The notes under the pieces are model-generated. The model was given only the letters and a program-made list of their open reading frames with translations, was not told the origin of the DNA and searched no databases. From assembly GCF_017792025.1 (NCBI RefSeq), contig NZ_CP046956.1:1922001-1986000 (forward strand): a stretch of 64,000 nucleotides of DNA, in the 5' to 3' direction. The number at the start of each line of letters is the position of its first letter. The first letter of the stretch is position 1. The DNA comes from Sediminibacillus dalangtanensis (GTDB taxonomy: Bacteria; Bacillota; Bacilli; Bacillales; Amphibacillaceae). The position numbers were made by a program, and so were the translations under genes. Shown piece after piece: positions 30,207 to 38,681 of the stretch.

Positions 30207-31274
30207 ATGGAAAAAATCAAAATTACGAAATCAGAAACAAGCAAAACGAAACCTACGACTGATCAATTGGAGTTTGGAAGAATTTTTACAGACCATATGT
30301 TCATCATGGATTATTCTACAGAAAAAGGCTGGCATGATCCGAGAATTATCCCCTATCAGCCTCTGACACTTGATCCAGCATCTATCATTTTCCACTATGG
30401 TCAGACGGTGTTTGAAGGGTTGAAAGCCTATTTGACACCTGATAAAAAGGTTAAACTGTTTCGTCCAGAAAAAAATATGAAGCGTTTGAACCGATCAAAT
30501 GATCGATTGTGCATCCCTGCCATTGACGAAACATTAGCCTTGGATGCGATCACAACATTGGTCGCGTTGGACAAAGACTGGGTACCTGCTGCAGAGGGAA
30601 CTTCCTTGTACATCAGACCGTTTGTCATTGCTACGGAACCCTATCTTGGAGTTGCGCCTTCACAAAGTTATCAGTTTATCATCATCCTTTCACCAGTGGG
30701 TGCCTATTATAAAGAAGGAATCAACCCAGTTAAAATTGCAGTAGAAAACAAATTTGTCAGAGCTGTATCCGGAGGAACGGGTGAAGCGAAAACCGCAGGA
30801 AATTATGCTTCCAGTTTAAAGGCACAAGAATTGGTAGCGGACAAAGGGTATGCACAAGTACTTTGGCTGGACGGCGTAGAAAAGAAATATGTTGAGGAAG
30901 TAGGCAGTATGAACGTTTTCTTCAAGATAGACGGGGAAGTCATCACCCCTGCCTTGAACGGCAGTATCCTGGAAGGCGTCACCAGAAGTTCTGTAATCGA
31001 TTTGTTGAAACATTGGAATTATCCTGTTAGCGAACGACGAATTTCTATTGAAGAAGTCTTTGAGGCTGCAAAAAATGGCAAATTGGAAGAGGCTTTCGGT
31101 TCAGGAACAGCCGCAGTCATTTCTCCGATAGGCGAATTATCCTGGAATGGGGAAAATATTGTAGTGAACGGAGGTAAAACCGGTAACGTTGCCAAACAGC
31201 TTTATACGACATTGACCGGAATACAGACAGGAAAACAGGCGGATCCATTTAATTGGACGATAAATATTGAGTAA
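30207..31274 (+). CDS. ilvE: Branched-chain amino acid aminotransferase
   Basis: 355 residues, PLP fold type IV. FHYGQTVFEGLKAY, the Schiff-base lysine near residue 195 in GEAKTAGNYASS, EEVGSMNVFF and the phosphate loop GSGTAAVISPIG are all present. It transfers amino groups between glutamate and the keto acids of Leu, Ile and Val. ATG 30207 sits 8 bases after GGGAG; ATG 30201 is too close. Lying next to glutamate synthase suits its use of glutamate. Confidence 0.94.
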   Translation: MEKIKITKSETSKTKPTTDQLEFGRIFTDHMFIMDYSTEKGWHDPRIIPYQPLTLDPASIIFHYGQTVFEGLKAYLTPDKKVKLFRPEKNMKRLNRSNDRLCIPAIDETLALDAITTLVALDKDWVPAAEGTSLYIRPFVIATEPYLGVAPSQSYQFIIILSPVGAYYKEGINPVKIAVENKFVRAVSGGTGEAKTAGNYASSLKAQELVADKGYAQVLWLDGVEKKYVEEVGSMNVFFKIDGEVITPALNGSILEGVTRSSVIDLLKHWNYPVSERRISIEEVFEAAKNGKLEEAFGSGTAAVISPIGELSWNGENIVVNGGKTGNVAKQLYTTLTGIQTGKQADPFNWTINIE

Positions 31275-31329
31275 CGCAAAAGTGGCATAATAGGGACGAC
31301 AGATATAAACACGAGGAAGAAGGTCAGCG

Positions 31330-32319
31330 ATGAAGTTAAGTATTTTGGATCAAGCGCCGATTTTTCCCGGACATACAGCACGTGAAGCTTTACTTGCGGC
31401 CGGTGAGCTTGCAAAACTAGCCGACGAATGGGGATATACTCGTTACTGGATGGCAGAGCACCATGATAGGCAGGATATAGCTTGCTCCGCTCCGGAGACG
31501 ATACTGGGTTTCCTGGGTGCTATCACGGACAACATCCGAATAGGCTGCGGCGCCGTTCTGCTGCCTCACTACCAACCATACAAGGTGGCAGAAGTTTATA
31601 ACCTGCTTGCTGTCTTATACCCAGGGAGAATCGACATTGGGATAGGTCGTGCACCCGGTGGATCTCCGGAGGCATCCATTGCTCTTTCGGGCAATTTTTT
31701 AGAGAATGTCAAAAAAATGCCGGAGAAAGTAACAGAATTACTTCATTTTGTACGAGATGATTTTCCAGAAAACTCTTTTTTTGCCGATACGAAAGCGACA
31801 CCACTTCCGGATAATCCTCCGATTCCGTGGACACTTGGTACGAGTGAAAAGAGTGCCGAATTGGCAGCACAAAACGGTACTGGTTATGTCTTTGGTCAAT
31901 TCATGAGCGATAAGGATGGAGCTGCGGCTGTAAGACGATACCAGAATCTCTTTGAACCGGGACCGGAATTCAGCTCTCCATATACCATTTTAACTGTCAA
32001 TGCTCTGTGTGCAGCCACTCAAGAAAAAGCGGAGGATGTTGCGTACGCTGTCATACATAATAAAGTATTGGCGGAAAAACAATTAGTGAACGATAACGGT
32101 GTTTTAAACGAAGAAGACGAACAGAAAGTACAAAACTTGTTAAAAAAAGTCGTGGTGGGAACCCCTGACTTTGTCAAAAGGAAATTTGAAGAACTCCAAT
32201 CTTGTTTTCAAGCAGATGAAATCATGGTGGTTACTTATACAAATGACTTCCAGCAACGAAAAGAGTCCTATCGGTTAATATACGAAAACATCCTGAAAGG
32301 GAACAATCAGCAATCGTAA
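31330..32319 (+). CDS. LLM-class flavin-dependent oxidoreductase, MsnO8-like (2)
   Basis: 329 residues, same family and layout as the gene at 19049: MKLSILDQAPI, RYWMAEHHDRQD, GCGAVLLPHYQPYKVAEVY and GRIDIGIGRAPGGSPE. The two copies diverge in the middle and C-terminal parts, so they probably differ in substrate. Single-component flavin monooxygenase-like; no FMN reductase gene adjoins. It follows ilvE by 55 bases and is likely in the same transcript, ended by a terminator. Confidence 0.87.
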   Translation: MKLSILDQAPIFPGHTAREALLAAGELAKLADEWGYTRYWMAEHHDRQDIACSAPETILGFLGAITDNIRIGCGAVLLPHYQPYKVAEVYNLLAVLYPGRIDIGIGRAPGGSPEASIALSGNFLENVKKMPEKVTELLHFVRDDFPENSFFADTKATPLPDNPPIPWTLGTSEKSAELAAQNGTGYVFGQFMSDKDGAAAVRRYQNLFEPGPEFSSPYTILTVNALCAATQEKAEDVAYAVIHNKVLAEKQLVNDNGVLNEEDEQKVQNLLKKVVVGTPDFVKRKFEELQSCFQADEIMVVTYTNDFQQRKESYRLIYENILKGNNQQS

Positions 32320-32358
32320 GCAGGCAGTAGTGGGCTCTAATTATAAAGGCTAGACAGC

Positions 32359-32418
32359 AAAAACCGTACGATGTTTCGAAAGCATAACTTTCGAGATCGT
32401 TCGGTTTTCCTTTTTTGT
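32359..32418 (+). terminator. Rho-independent terminator
   Basis: Long imperfect hairpin with AAAACCG and CGGTTTT outer arms and TTTCGAAAG/CTTTCGAGA inside, followed by TTTTTT. Confidence 0.75.
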
Positions 32419-32463
32419 AAAACCAGCATTTAATATATATGGTTCTAAACTGAATGTGGTGGT

Positions 32464-32600
32464 ATGTCCAGCTTCAGCGCCTACCCCCTCGAGGCCTTAA
32501 GCCATTCCTCTGTGTGGCAACATGCGCCACGTCGAGGCTTATGCTTTCTAAGGATGTTGAAGCCATCTCAGTGGAAGCGTTGTATCCTACCCTGCGGATT
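32464..32600 (-). repeat. Bacillaceae dispersed repeat, degenerate copy
   Basis: GTCCAGCTTCAGCGCCTACC followed by CCCTCGAGG, CTTAAGCC and TGTGTGGCAA. The same words occur in inverted orientation at 60283-60453. This copy lacks the distal CGCTTGCGCTTTT-type end and looks decayed. Confidence 0.65.
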
Positions 32601-32808
32601 CATATGTCTCATCCTCTTTTTCATTCCCCAAAATAAGACACTGTTCTGGCAACTACATGATAGAAAAATAGGAAAAATCCATTTTCTTTCTTCTGTTTAT
32701 TGCATGGAGGTATAAAAAATTTCCGCTTTTTCTTTTCCTTTATAGCAGTCTTCCGCAAAATTCGCTGTGAATTTTTTTCTTTCTATATGTTTAACAAGTT
32801 TAAACAGT

Positions 32809-32846
32809 GGTAACTAGTATTTAAGGTTACCATTACTAGAGTAACC
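32809..32846. promoter_or_regulatory. Cluster of GGTAAC inverted repeats upstream of the dehydrogenase cassette
   Basis: GGTAACTAGTA (32809-32819), GGTTACC (32825-32831) and TACTAGAGTAACC (32834-32846) give three GGTAAC half-sites in alternating orientation within 40 bases, 30 bases before the start codon. Suggests an operator; no known consensus is recognised. Confidence 0.45.
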
Positions 32847-32877
32847 AGCTACTACATATTTCGGAAGGAGGAACAAG

Positions 32878-33639
32878 ATGGCGGATAATAACAGCAATAC
32901 AAAAATGTCACGCCGGAAATTCATTAAAAACTCCGGCTATGTAGCAGGAGGTGCAATTGGAGGCGGTCTGCTGGGAACATTGGTGACAACCAGTGTGACA
33001 AACAATGGAAGCCAGACAGCATCCAATACAACGGATGGAGGTTCCAATCAGACGAACTTTAACAAAGCCTTGATGTACTTTACCAGACAAGAAGATTTTA
33101 ACATACTTAGCGCAGCAACGGAAAGGATCTTCCCGGAAGACGATAATGGACCTGGCGCCATAGAATTGGGAGTTCCTTACTTCATTGATCACCAATTGGC
33201 TGGTGCGTACGGACATAACGATAAAGAGTACATGCAGGGACCGTTTTTTGAAGGATCCGATTTTCAGGGCTATCAAACGAGACTGAAACGACATGAAGTG
33301 TTTGATGTAGGGATACAAGCAATTGAAAAGCAAAGTCAACAAGACTTTGACGCATCTTTCGTTGATTTGGAAGGAAAACAACAGGACGAAATTCTCCAAA
33401 AATTCCAGGATGGAGATGTGGATCTCAAAGGGGTCACTCCAACCACATTTTTTGAGCTGCTTCGTTCTGCAACAATCGAAGGCGCTTATTCTGATCCGTT
33501 GTATGGCGGAAACGGAAACATGGCCGCTTGGGAAATGAAACAGTTTCCGGGAAGCCGGATGAGCTATCTCGATGAAATCGAGAAAGAGGACTTCATTGAG
33601 AAAGAACCACAGGCTTTAAGAGCGCATATCTCATCATAA
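32878..33639 (+). CDS. Gluconate 2-dehydrogenase subunit 3 family protein, Tat signal
   Basis: 253 residues. The N-terminus has a twin-arginine motif, SRRKFIKNSGY, then a Gly/Ala-rich hydrophobic stretch (to about residue 42). The body resembles the small (gamma) subunit of membrane gluconate 2-dehydrogenases, with ILSAATERIFPEDDNGPGA. In this family it carries the flavin subunit through the Tat pore and stays bound to it. AAGGAGGA precedes the ATG. First gene of a five-gene cassette with the GMC enzyme, tatA, tatC and a cytochrome c. Confidence 0.87.
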   Translation: MADNNSNTKMSRRKFIKNSGYVAGGAIGGGLLGTLVTTSVTNNGSQTASNTTDGGSNQTNFNKALMYFTRQEDFNILSAATERIFPEDDNGPGAIELGVPYFIDHQLAGAYGHNDKEYMQGPFFEGSDFQGYQTRLKRHEVFDVGIQAIEKQSQQDFDASFVDLEGKQQDEILQKFQDGDVDLKGVTPTTFFELLRSATIEGAYSDPLYGGNGNMAAWEMKQFPGSRMSYLDEIEKEDFIEKEPQALRAHISS

Positions 33640-33660
33640 TTTGCATAGGGGGATGAAAAA

Positions 33661-35397
33661 ATGGCAACACAATTGGATAAAGTCGAAGTAGTAACAGTCG
33701 GAGTAGGCTGGACAGGCGGAATTATCGCCGCAGAACTGGCTAAAGAAGGCGTGAAAGTAGTCGGACTTGAGCGGGGGAAAGAGCGGTCGACGGAAGACTT
33801 CCAAATGGTCCATGATGAATACAGGTATGCAATTCGTTATGATTTAATGCAGGACCTATCCAAAGAAACACTTACATTCCGAAATAACAGGGACGAACGT
33901 GCCTTGCCGATGCGACAGTTAGGTTCCTTTCTGTTAGGAGAAGGTTTGGGAGGGGCCGGTGTTCACTGGAATGGCCAAACCTGGCGCTTTTTGCCGTATG
34001 ATTTGCAAATTAAGTCGATGACTGATGAAAAATATGGCAACAAATTAGGTGACGATTATACTTTGCAAGACTGGGGCATTACCTATGAAGAATTAGAACC
34101 TTATTTCTATCAATTTGAACAAACTGCAGGTATTGGCGGAGAAGATAATCCGATGGGGGCTCCAAGAAGCAATCCTTATCCAAATCCGCCGATGGTTGAT
34201 ACGCCGATCACAAAGAGATTTAAAGAAGCAGCGAAAAATCTGGATTTGCATCCTTTCCAAATGCCTTCTGCCAATATGACAGAAAACTATGAGAATCCGG
34301 ACGGACAGAAAATGTATAAGTGTCAGTATTGCGGATTCTGTGAACGGTTCGGTTGCGAGTATGGTGCAAAAGCTTCCCCTAACGTAACGGTTATCCCTAC
34401 AGCGCAAGCCACCGGCAACTTTGAATTAAGAACGGGTGCAAATGTTACGGAAATCCTGCATGATGGCAATCGGGCCACAGGGGTACGATATGTCGATGTA
34501 CAAACAGGCGAAGAATTTGAACAGCCTGCTGACATCGTTGTTTTAACCAGCTATGTGATGAACAATACACGTCTTTTGTTACAGTCGGAGCTTGGACAAC
34601 CATACGATCCGGAAACAGGAAATGGCGTAATCGGAAAGAACTATTGCTATCAGATTCTTCCAGGGGCAACCGGTTTCTTTGAAGAAGAGAAGTTTAATAC
34701 CTATATGGGCGCAGGAGCACTAGGTGCTAGTGTCGACGATTATAACGGTGACAATTTTGACCACTCGGATGTGGATTTCATTCACGGTGCATCTGTTTCA
34801 ATAACACAGACCGGTAAACGGCCGATTAACAATAACACGGTACCGAGTGGTACTCCAAACTGGGGACAGGAATTCAAGTCTCAGTCGATTAAATATTATC
34901 ACCGTACCCTTTCTGTAGGCGGACAGGGAGCATCCATGCCACATCGAGATAATTACTTGAGCCTTGATCCAGATTATAAAGACGCTTACGGAAATCCGCT
35001 GCTTCGGTTGACGTACGATTACACCGAACAGGATCGCAAGCTACATGAATATATTTCCGAAAAATGCGCGGAGATACTGAAAGAAATGGGGGCGGACAAC
35101 GTAGAGCCTCGTTCTATCAGTGATCATTATAATATTGTCCCTTATCAGACTACACACAATACCGGCGGAGTTATTATGGGCGACGATCCTGAAACATCAG
35201 CAGTCAATAATTACTTGCAGATGTGGGATGCGGACAATGTTTTTGTAGTAGGTGCCTCCGCCTTCGCGCATAATGGCGGCTATAACCCTACCGGAACAGT
35301 AGGAGCACTTGCATACCGTGCTGCTGAAGGCATTCTTAAATTCCGAGATGAAGATAGTCAGCTTGTACAAGCAAAGAAAGATAGCCAGTTAGCATAA
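33661..35397 (+). CDS. GMC-family oxidoreductase (gluconate dehydrogenase-like flavoprotein)
   Basis: 578 residues. FAD-binding strand VVTVGVGWTGGIIAAELA (about 9-26; the glycine pattern is GVGWTGG), GLGGAGVHWNGQTWRF flavin loop, and the C-terminal active site GASAFAHNGGYNPTGTVGA. Cysteines 221, 224, 227 and 232 (CQYCGFCERFGC) could ligate an Fe-S cluster or disulphides. It has no signal of its own, so I infer export as a folded complex with the upstream Tat-signal subunit. Such enzymes oxidise sugars or sugar acids outside the membrane and pass electrons to cytochrome c. The substrate is not known; gluconate is only the family name. Confidence 0.87.
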   Translation: MATQLDKVEVVTVGVGWTGGIIAAELAKEGVKVVGLERGKERSTEDFQMVHDEYRYAIRYDLMQDLSKETLTFRNNRDERALPMRQLGSFLLGEGLGGAGVHWNGQTWRFLPYDLQIKSMTDEKYGNKLGDDYTLQDWGITYEELEPYFYQFEQTAGIGGEDNPMGAPRSNPYPNPPMVDTPITKRFKEAAKNLDLHPFQMPSANMTENYENPDGQKMYKCQYCGFCERFGCEYGAKASPNVTVIPTAQATGNFELRTGANVTEILHDGNRATGVRYVDVQTGEEFEQPADIVVLTSYVMNNTRLLLQSELGQPYDPETGNGVIGKNYCYQILPGATGFFEEEKFNTYMGAGALGASVDDYNGDNFDHSDVDFIHGASVSITQTGKRPINNNTVPSGTPNWGQEFKSQSIKYYHRTLSVGGQGASMPHRDNYLSLDPDYKDAYGNPLLRLTYDYTEQDRKLHEYISEKCAEILKEMGADNVEPRSISDHYNIVPYQTTHNTGGVIMGDDPETSAVNNYLQMWDADNVFVVGASAFAHNGGYNPTGTVGALAYRAAEGILKFRDEDSQLVQAKKDSQLA

Positions 35398-35439
35398 GAA
35401 GCAAAGCTTTATTAAAGCTATCAAAAGGAGAGATAAACG

Positions 35440-35664
35440 ATGGGTTTCACTAACATTGGAATTCCCGGATTGATTATCATTTTGGTTGTTACCTTGATAA
35501 TTTTTGGACCGAAGAAGCTTCCGGAAATCGGCGCAGCTTTTGGACAGACACTGTCCGAATTCAAGAAGTCGGCAAGTCATCTAATGAGTGATAATGACGA
35601 GTCATCTAACAGCAAAAAAACGGTTGATGCCCCTGAGGAAGAAAAAAAAGATTTACCATCTTAA
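35440..35664 (+). CDS. tatA: Twin-arginine translocase subunit TatA
   Basis: 74 residues: an N-terminal membrane helix ([17 protein letters not shown]), the [14 protein letters not shown] hinge, an amphipathic helix and a charged tail. With TatC it forms a minimal Gram-positive Tat pore. AAAGGAGAG upstream. Placed between the dehydrogenase and tatC, it suggests a dedicated pore for this substrate. Confidence 0.94.
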   Translation: MGFTNIGIPGLIIILVVTLIIFGPKKLPEIGAAFGQTLSEFKKSASHLMSDNDESSNSKKTVDAPEEEKKDLPS

Positions 35665-35685
35665 CGAATTAAGGGGAGAATGACC

Positions 35686-36423
35686 ATGATGCAACAAGCG
35701 CAGGTTGAAGAACAGACGCTCGTAGAGCATATAACGGATTTACGAAAAGCAATCATAAACTCAGTCGTTTTTTTCGCTGTATGCTTTATTGTTATCCTGC
35801 TATCCATCAATCAAGTTATTCCGATTTTAACTGATCAGGAAAAGCTTGTTATGCTTGGACCACTTGATGTTGTTAGATTTTATACAGGAATTGCCGGGAG
35901 TCTTAGTCTCGGTTTTTCCGCTCCGTTTATCGGATACCAAATTTGGAAATTTGTAAAGCCAGCTCTTACGGAAGAAGAGAGCAAAACAGCGATATCTTTT
36001 ATTCCAGGTATTTTTCTAAGTTTCGTGGCCGGTTTGGCTTTTGGTTTTTTTGTCATTTTTCCTACTGTTTTTGGTTTTTTGATGAATTTGGGGACTCAAA
36101 ATTTTGATATGATGATCACAGCAAAAGAGTACTTTTCTTTTATGCTGATGACTTCGATTCCACTAGGATTTTTATTTGAAGTTCCGCTGGTATTGATGTT
36201 TCTGACTGCAGTTGGCCTGGTAACACCGGACAAGCTTGGGAAAGTACGTAAATACGGTTACCTGCTGATGGCAGTGGTTTCTGCTTTAATCACTCCGCCA
36301 GATGTTATATCGCAAATAATCGTGTTAGGTCCTTTGATTGCCCTTTATGAGCTGGGTGTGTTGTTGTCCAAAGTAATGTATAAGCGAAAGTTAAGGACAG
36401 AAGCAGAAAATGAAGCATCTTGA
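35686..36423 (+). CDS. tatC: Twin-arginine translocase subunit TatC
   Basis: 245 residues, about six membrane helices. EHITDLRKAIINS near the N-terminus is the signal-binding region, and FFVIFP and TPPDVISQ are conserved loops. It recognises the RR signal. ATG 35686 is preferred (AGGGGAG 7 bases upstream); ATG 35680 is too close. Co-transcribed with tatA. Confidence 0.93.
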   Translation: MMQQAQVEEQTLVEHITDLRKAIINSVVFFAVCFIVILLSINQVIPILTDQEKLVMLGPLDVVRFYTGIAGSLSLGFSAPFIGYQIWKFVKPALTEEESKTAISFIPGIFLSFVAGLAFGFFVIFPTVFGFLMNLGTQNFDMMITAKEYFSFMLMTSIPLGFLFEVPLVLMFLTAVGLVTPDKLGKVRKYGYLLMAVVSALITPPDVISQIIVLGPLIALYELGVLLSKVMYKRKLRTEAENEAS

Positions 36424-36479
36424 TTATTGCTAAGTTATTTTTTAACTTATAAATGATTTACAAGGAGGAAAAGGCTAAC

Positions 36480-36848
36480 ATGATCAAAAATAAAAAATTC
36501 TTACTAATGGCTTCTCTATTCGCGTTAGCATTGCTGCTGGCAGCTTGTGGTGGCGGTGGCGGAGACAGCTCCGGAGGTTCCGATTCCGGCGGCTCAGAAA
36601 CAGCCGAGTCTGGTGATCCGTCGAACGGGCAGTCCGTGTATGAAAATAACTGCTTATCTTGCCATGGTGAACAAGGTGAAGGAGCTAGCGGACCAAACTT
36701 GCAGGAGTCTGAAGTAGCACAGGAACAAAGCCAAGTCGAAGATAAAGTGCGAAACGGCGGAAACGGCATGCCTTCATTTGAAGGAGACCTTTCCGATTCT
36801 GAAATTGCCGATGTGGCAGCATATATTTCAGAGGAAGTCGCACAATAA
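36480..36848 (+). CDS. Lipoprotein cytochrome c (c551-like)
   Basis: 122 residues. Signal with lipobox LAAC (cleavage before Cys about 23), a Gly/Ser/Asp linker, then a small class I cytochrome c: heme site NCLSCHGEQGEGASGPNL and probable axial Met in GNGMPSFEG. It resembles B. subtilis CccB. Anchored outside the membrane, it would take electrons from the GMC dehydrogenase and give them to a terminal oxidase. AAGGAGGA 12 bases before the ATG. Last gene of the cassette, before two terminators. Confidence 0.9.
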   Translation: MIKNKKFLLMASLFALALLLAACGGGGGDSSGGSDSGGSETAESGDPSNGQSVYENNCLSCHGEQGEGASGPNLQESEVAQEQSQVEDKVRNGGNGMPSFEGDLSDSEIADVAAYISEEVAQ

Positions 36849-36874
36849 GGAAACATTGCAGACAATGTCTGTTC

Positions 36875-36918
36875 AAAGCTTGCAAGGAAATCCATGATTT
36901 CCCTGCAAGCTTTTATTT
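36875..36918 (+). terminator. Terminator after the cytochrome c gene
   Basis: AAAGCTTGCA and TGCAAGCTTT arms with GGAAATC/GATTTCC inside, then T-rich. Confidence 0.88.
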
Positions 36919-36967
36919 ATGAGGTCAAATGAATAAGGAAGTGTTTACTCTTTCTGCTTTGAAATTA

Positions 36968-36995
36968 TACCAGGCCATGCCTGGTAATTTTTTTT
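36968..36995 (+). terminator. Second terminator
   Basis: TACCAGGC-CAT-GCCTGGTA followed by eight T; it insulates the MFS gene from the cassette. Confidence 0.85.
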
Positions 36996-37060
36996 ACTCA
37001 TAATACAAGCATCAACTCCCATAATAGATAGCAAAGTATAAAAGGAGAGTGTCAAGCGCT

Positions 37061-38317
37061 GTGGCAACTAAATTACACAAAGGACCAGCTATTTTAGCAA
37101 TAAGTTCCATTCCACTCATTATGACACTTGGCAATTCGATGCTCATACCAATATTGCCAAAGATGGAATCAGAACTGGATATCAACAGTTTTCAATCAAG
37201 TTTGACCATAACGATTTTTTCGATAGCTGCAGCTATTTCCATTCCGGTCTTAGGATATTTGTCTGACCGTTTCACAAGGAAAAGCATCATTTTGCCGGCA
37301 TTGATGCTATATGGGCTCGGTGGTCTGCTCGCAGGAATGGCAAGTGCCTGGTTCGACAGCGCTTATATGTGGGTGCTCATTGGCAGAGCATTACAAGGAA
37401 TCGGCGCAGCAGGAACAGCACCAATCGCTATGGCTTTGACAGGCGACTTGTTCAAGGGTGGCGAACAAAGTAAGGTCTTGGGACTGGTAGAGGCATCCAA
37501 CGGTTTCGGAAAGGTACTTTCACCCATTGTCGGTTCCCTACTAGCATTGCTTGTATGGTATGGTCCGTTCTTCGGCTTTCCTGTATTTTGTCTTATATCC
37601 ATTTTACTGCTGTTGTTTTTTGTGCGAGAAAAAAAGAAAAAACAAAAACCACCGACGCTTGGAAACTATTTGAAAGGGCTGTTCACCGTATTCAAACATG
37701 AGGGTCGCTGGCTATTTACCGCCTATTTGGCAGGAGCAACCGGGTTATTTACATTGTTCGGCCTGCTATTTTATCTCTCTGATGTGCTGGAGAGTGATTA
37801 CAACATCAATGGCGTGCTAAAAGGGTGTGTACTTGCAATCCCACTTTTATTCTTGATGTCTACCTCCTTTACAACAGGGAGTAAAATAGGGAAAAATCAC
37901 CGGGTCATGAAATTGTTGATTGTTTTGGGATTATTGTTGATGACGGCGTCTTTTGCATCACTGGTATTCTTCACAAAACTAATTCCATTTATTGCAGTTC
38001 TGGTAATCAGCAGTATCGGTACGGGTCTTGTCCTTCCATGCTTGAACAGTCTTATCACAGGATCTGTCGGTAAGGCAAGAAGAGGGTTTGTTACATCCCT
38101 TTATGGCTCTGTCCGTTTTCTCGGCGTGGCTGCCGGCCCGCCGGTATACGGTTGGCTGATGAACTGGTCGAGGAACGGTATGTTTTTAACGACAGCTGGA
38201 TTAACCTTGCTGGTCGCTCTGTTGTGTATGCTGCTTATTCATGTGAAAAAGAAAAAAACGGATGAGGACGGATCTGCTCATACCTTATTCAAAAAACTTC
38301 AATTAACGACGGAATGA
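37061..38317 (+). CDS. MFS transporter
   Basis: About 418 residues with 12 predicted membrane helices. MFS signature between helices 2 and 3: [28 protein letters not shown] in helix 4 matches the drug-proton antiporter motif. Probably exports a small molecule or drug; the substrate is not identifiable. Start uncertain: AAAGGAG at 37041-37047 abuts GTG 37049, so GTG 37061 is chosen. The small gene downstream may be co-transcribed. Confidence 0.85.
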   Translation: MATKLHKGPAILAISSIPLIMTLGNSMLIPILPKMESELDINSFQSSLTITIFSIAAAISIPVLGYLSDRFTRKSIILPALMLYGLGGLLAGMASAWFDSAYMWVLIGRALQGIGAAGTAPIAMALTGDLFKGGEQSKVLGLVEASNGFGKVLSPIVGSLLALLVWYGPFFGFPVFCLISILLLLFFVREKKKKQKPPTLGNYLKGLFTVFKHEGRWLFTAYLAGATGLFTLFGLLFYLSDVLESDYNINGVLKGCVLAIPLLFLMSTSFTTGSKIGKNHRVMKLLIVLGLLLMTASFASLVFFTKLIPFIAVLVISSIGTGLVLPCLNSLITGSVGKARRGFVTSLYGSVRFLGVAAGPPVYGWLMNWSRNGMFLTTAGLTLLVALLCMLLIHVKKKKTDEDGSAHTLFKKLQLTTE

Positions 38318-38341
38318 CTTAAACTAAAGGAGGAATTTGGT

Positions 38342-38623
38342 TTGCAACTTTATTTTTCACCAGAATTTTTAAAAGAAGAGGCGCAAGTTTTGAATATTGT
38401 GGATGACAGCGAAAAAGCTGTTGGATACCTGGCGTTTTTAATTGAGAGTGATAAAATGTATGTTTATGGTCAGTTGGAGCATGAAGGGGTGACAGAAGAT
38501 TTCAAAGACTTGGTGAAACCATACTTACAAGGGCTCAGCAAATTAAAACCAAATTTAGAGGTATATTCGTATTTGACGATCGGTGGAAAAAAAGTCGATT
38601 TGGATGAAGAAAAGAACGGTTAG
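38342..38623 (+). CDS. Conserved-looking hypothetical protein
   Basis: 93 residues starting at TTG 38342, with AAAGGAGGAA 8 bases upstream. It is acidic with alternating beta and alpha content (VGYLAFLIESDKMYVYGQLE) and no membrane helix or known motif. It lies 24 bases after the MFS gene and 58 before the tricarboxylate transporter gene. I do not recognise the family; function unknown. Confidence 0.65.
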   Translation: MQLYFSPEFLKEEAQVLNIVDDSEKAVGYLAFLIESDKMYVYGQLEHEGVTEDFKDLVKPYLQGLSKLKPNLEVYSYLTIGGKKVDLDEEKNG

Positions 38624-38681
38624 CACAAACTGCTGACTGGGTGAATATCATATCCTATCTCGAAATGGGAGGATAGGATAC

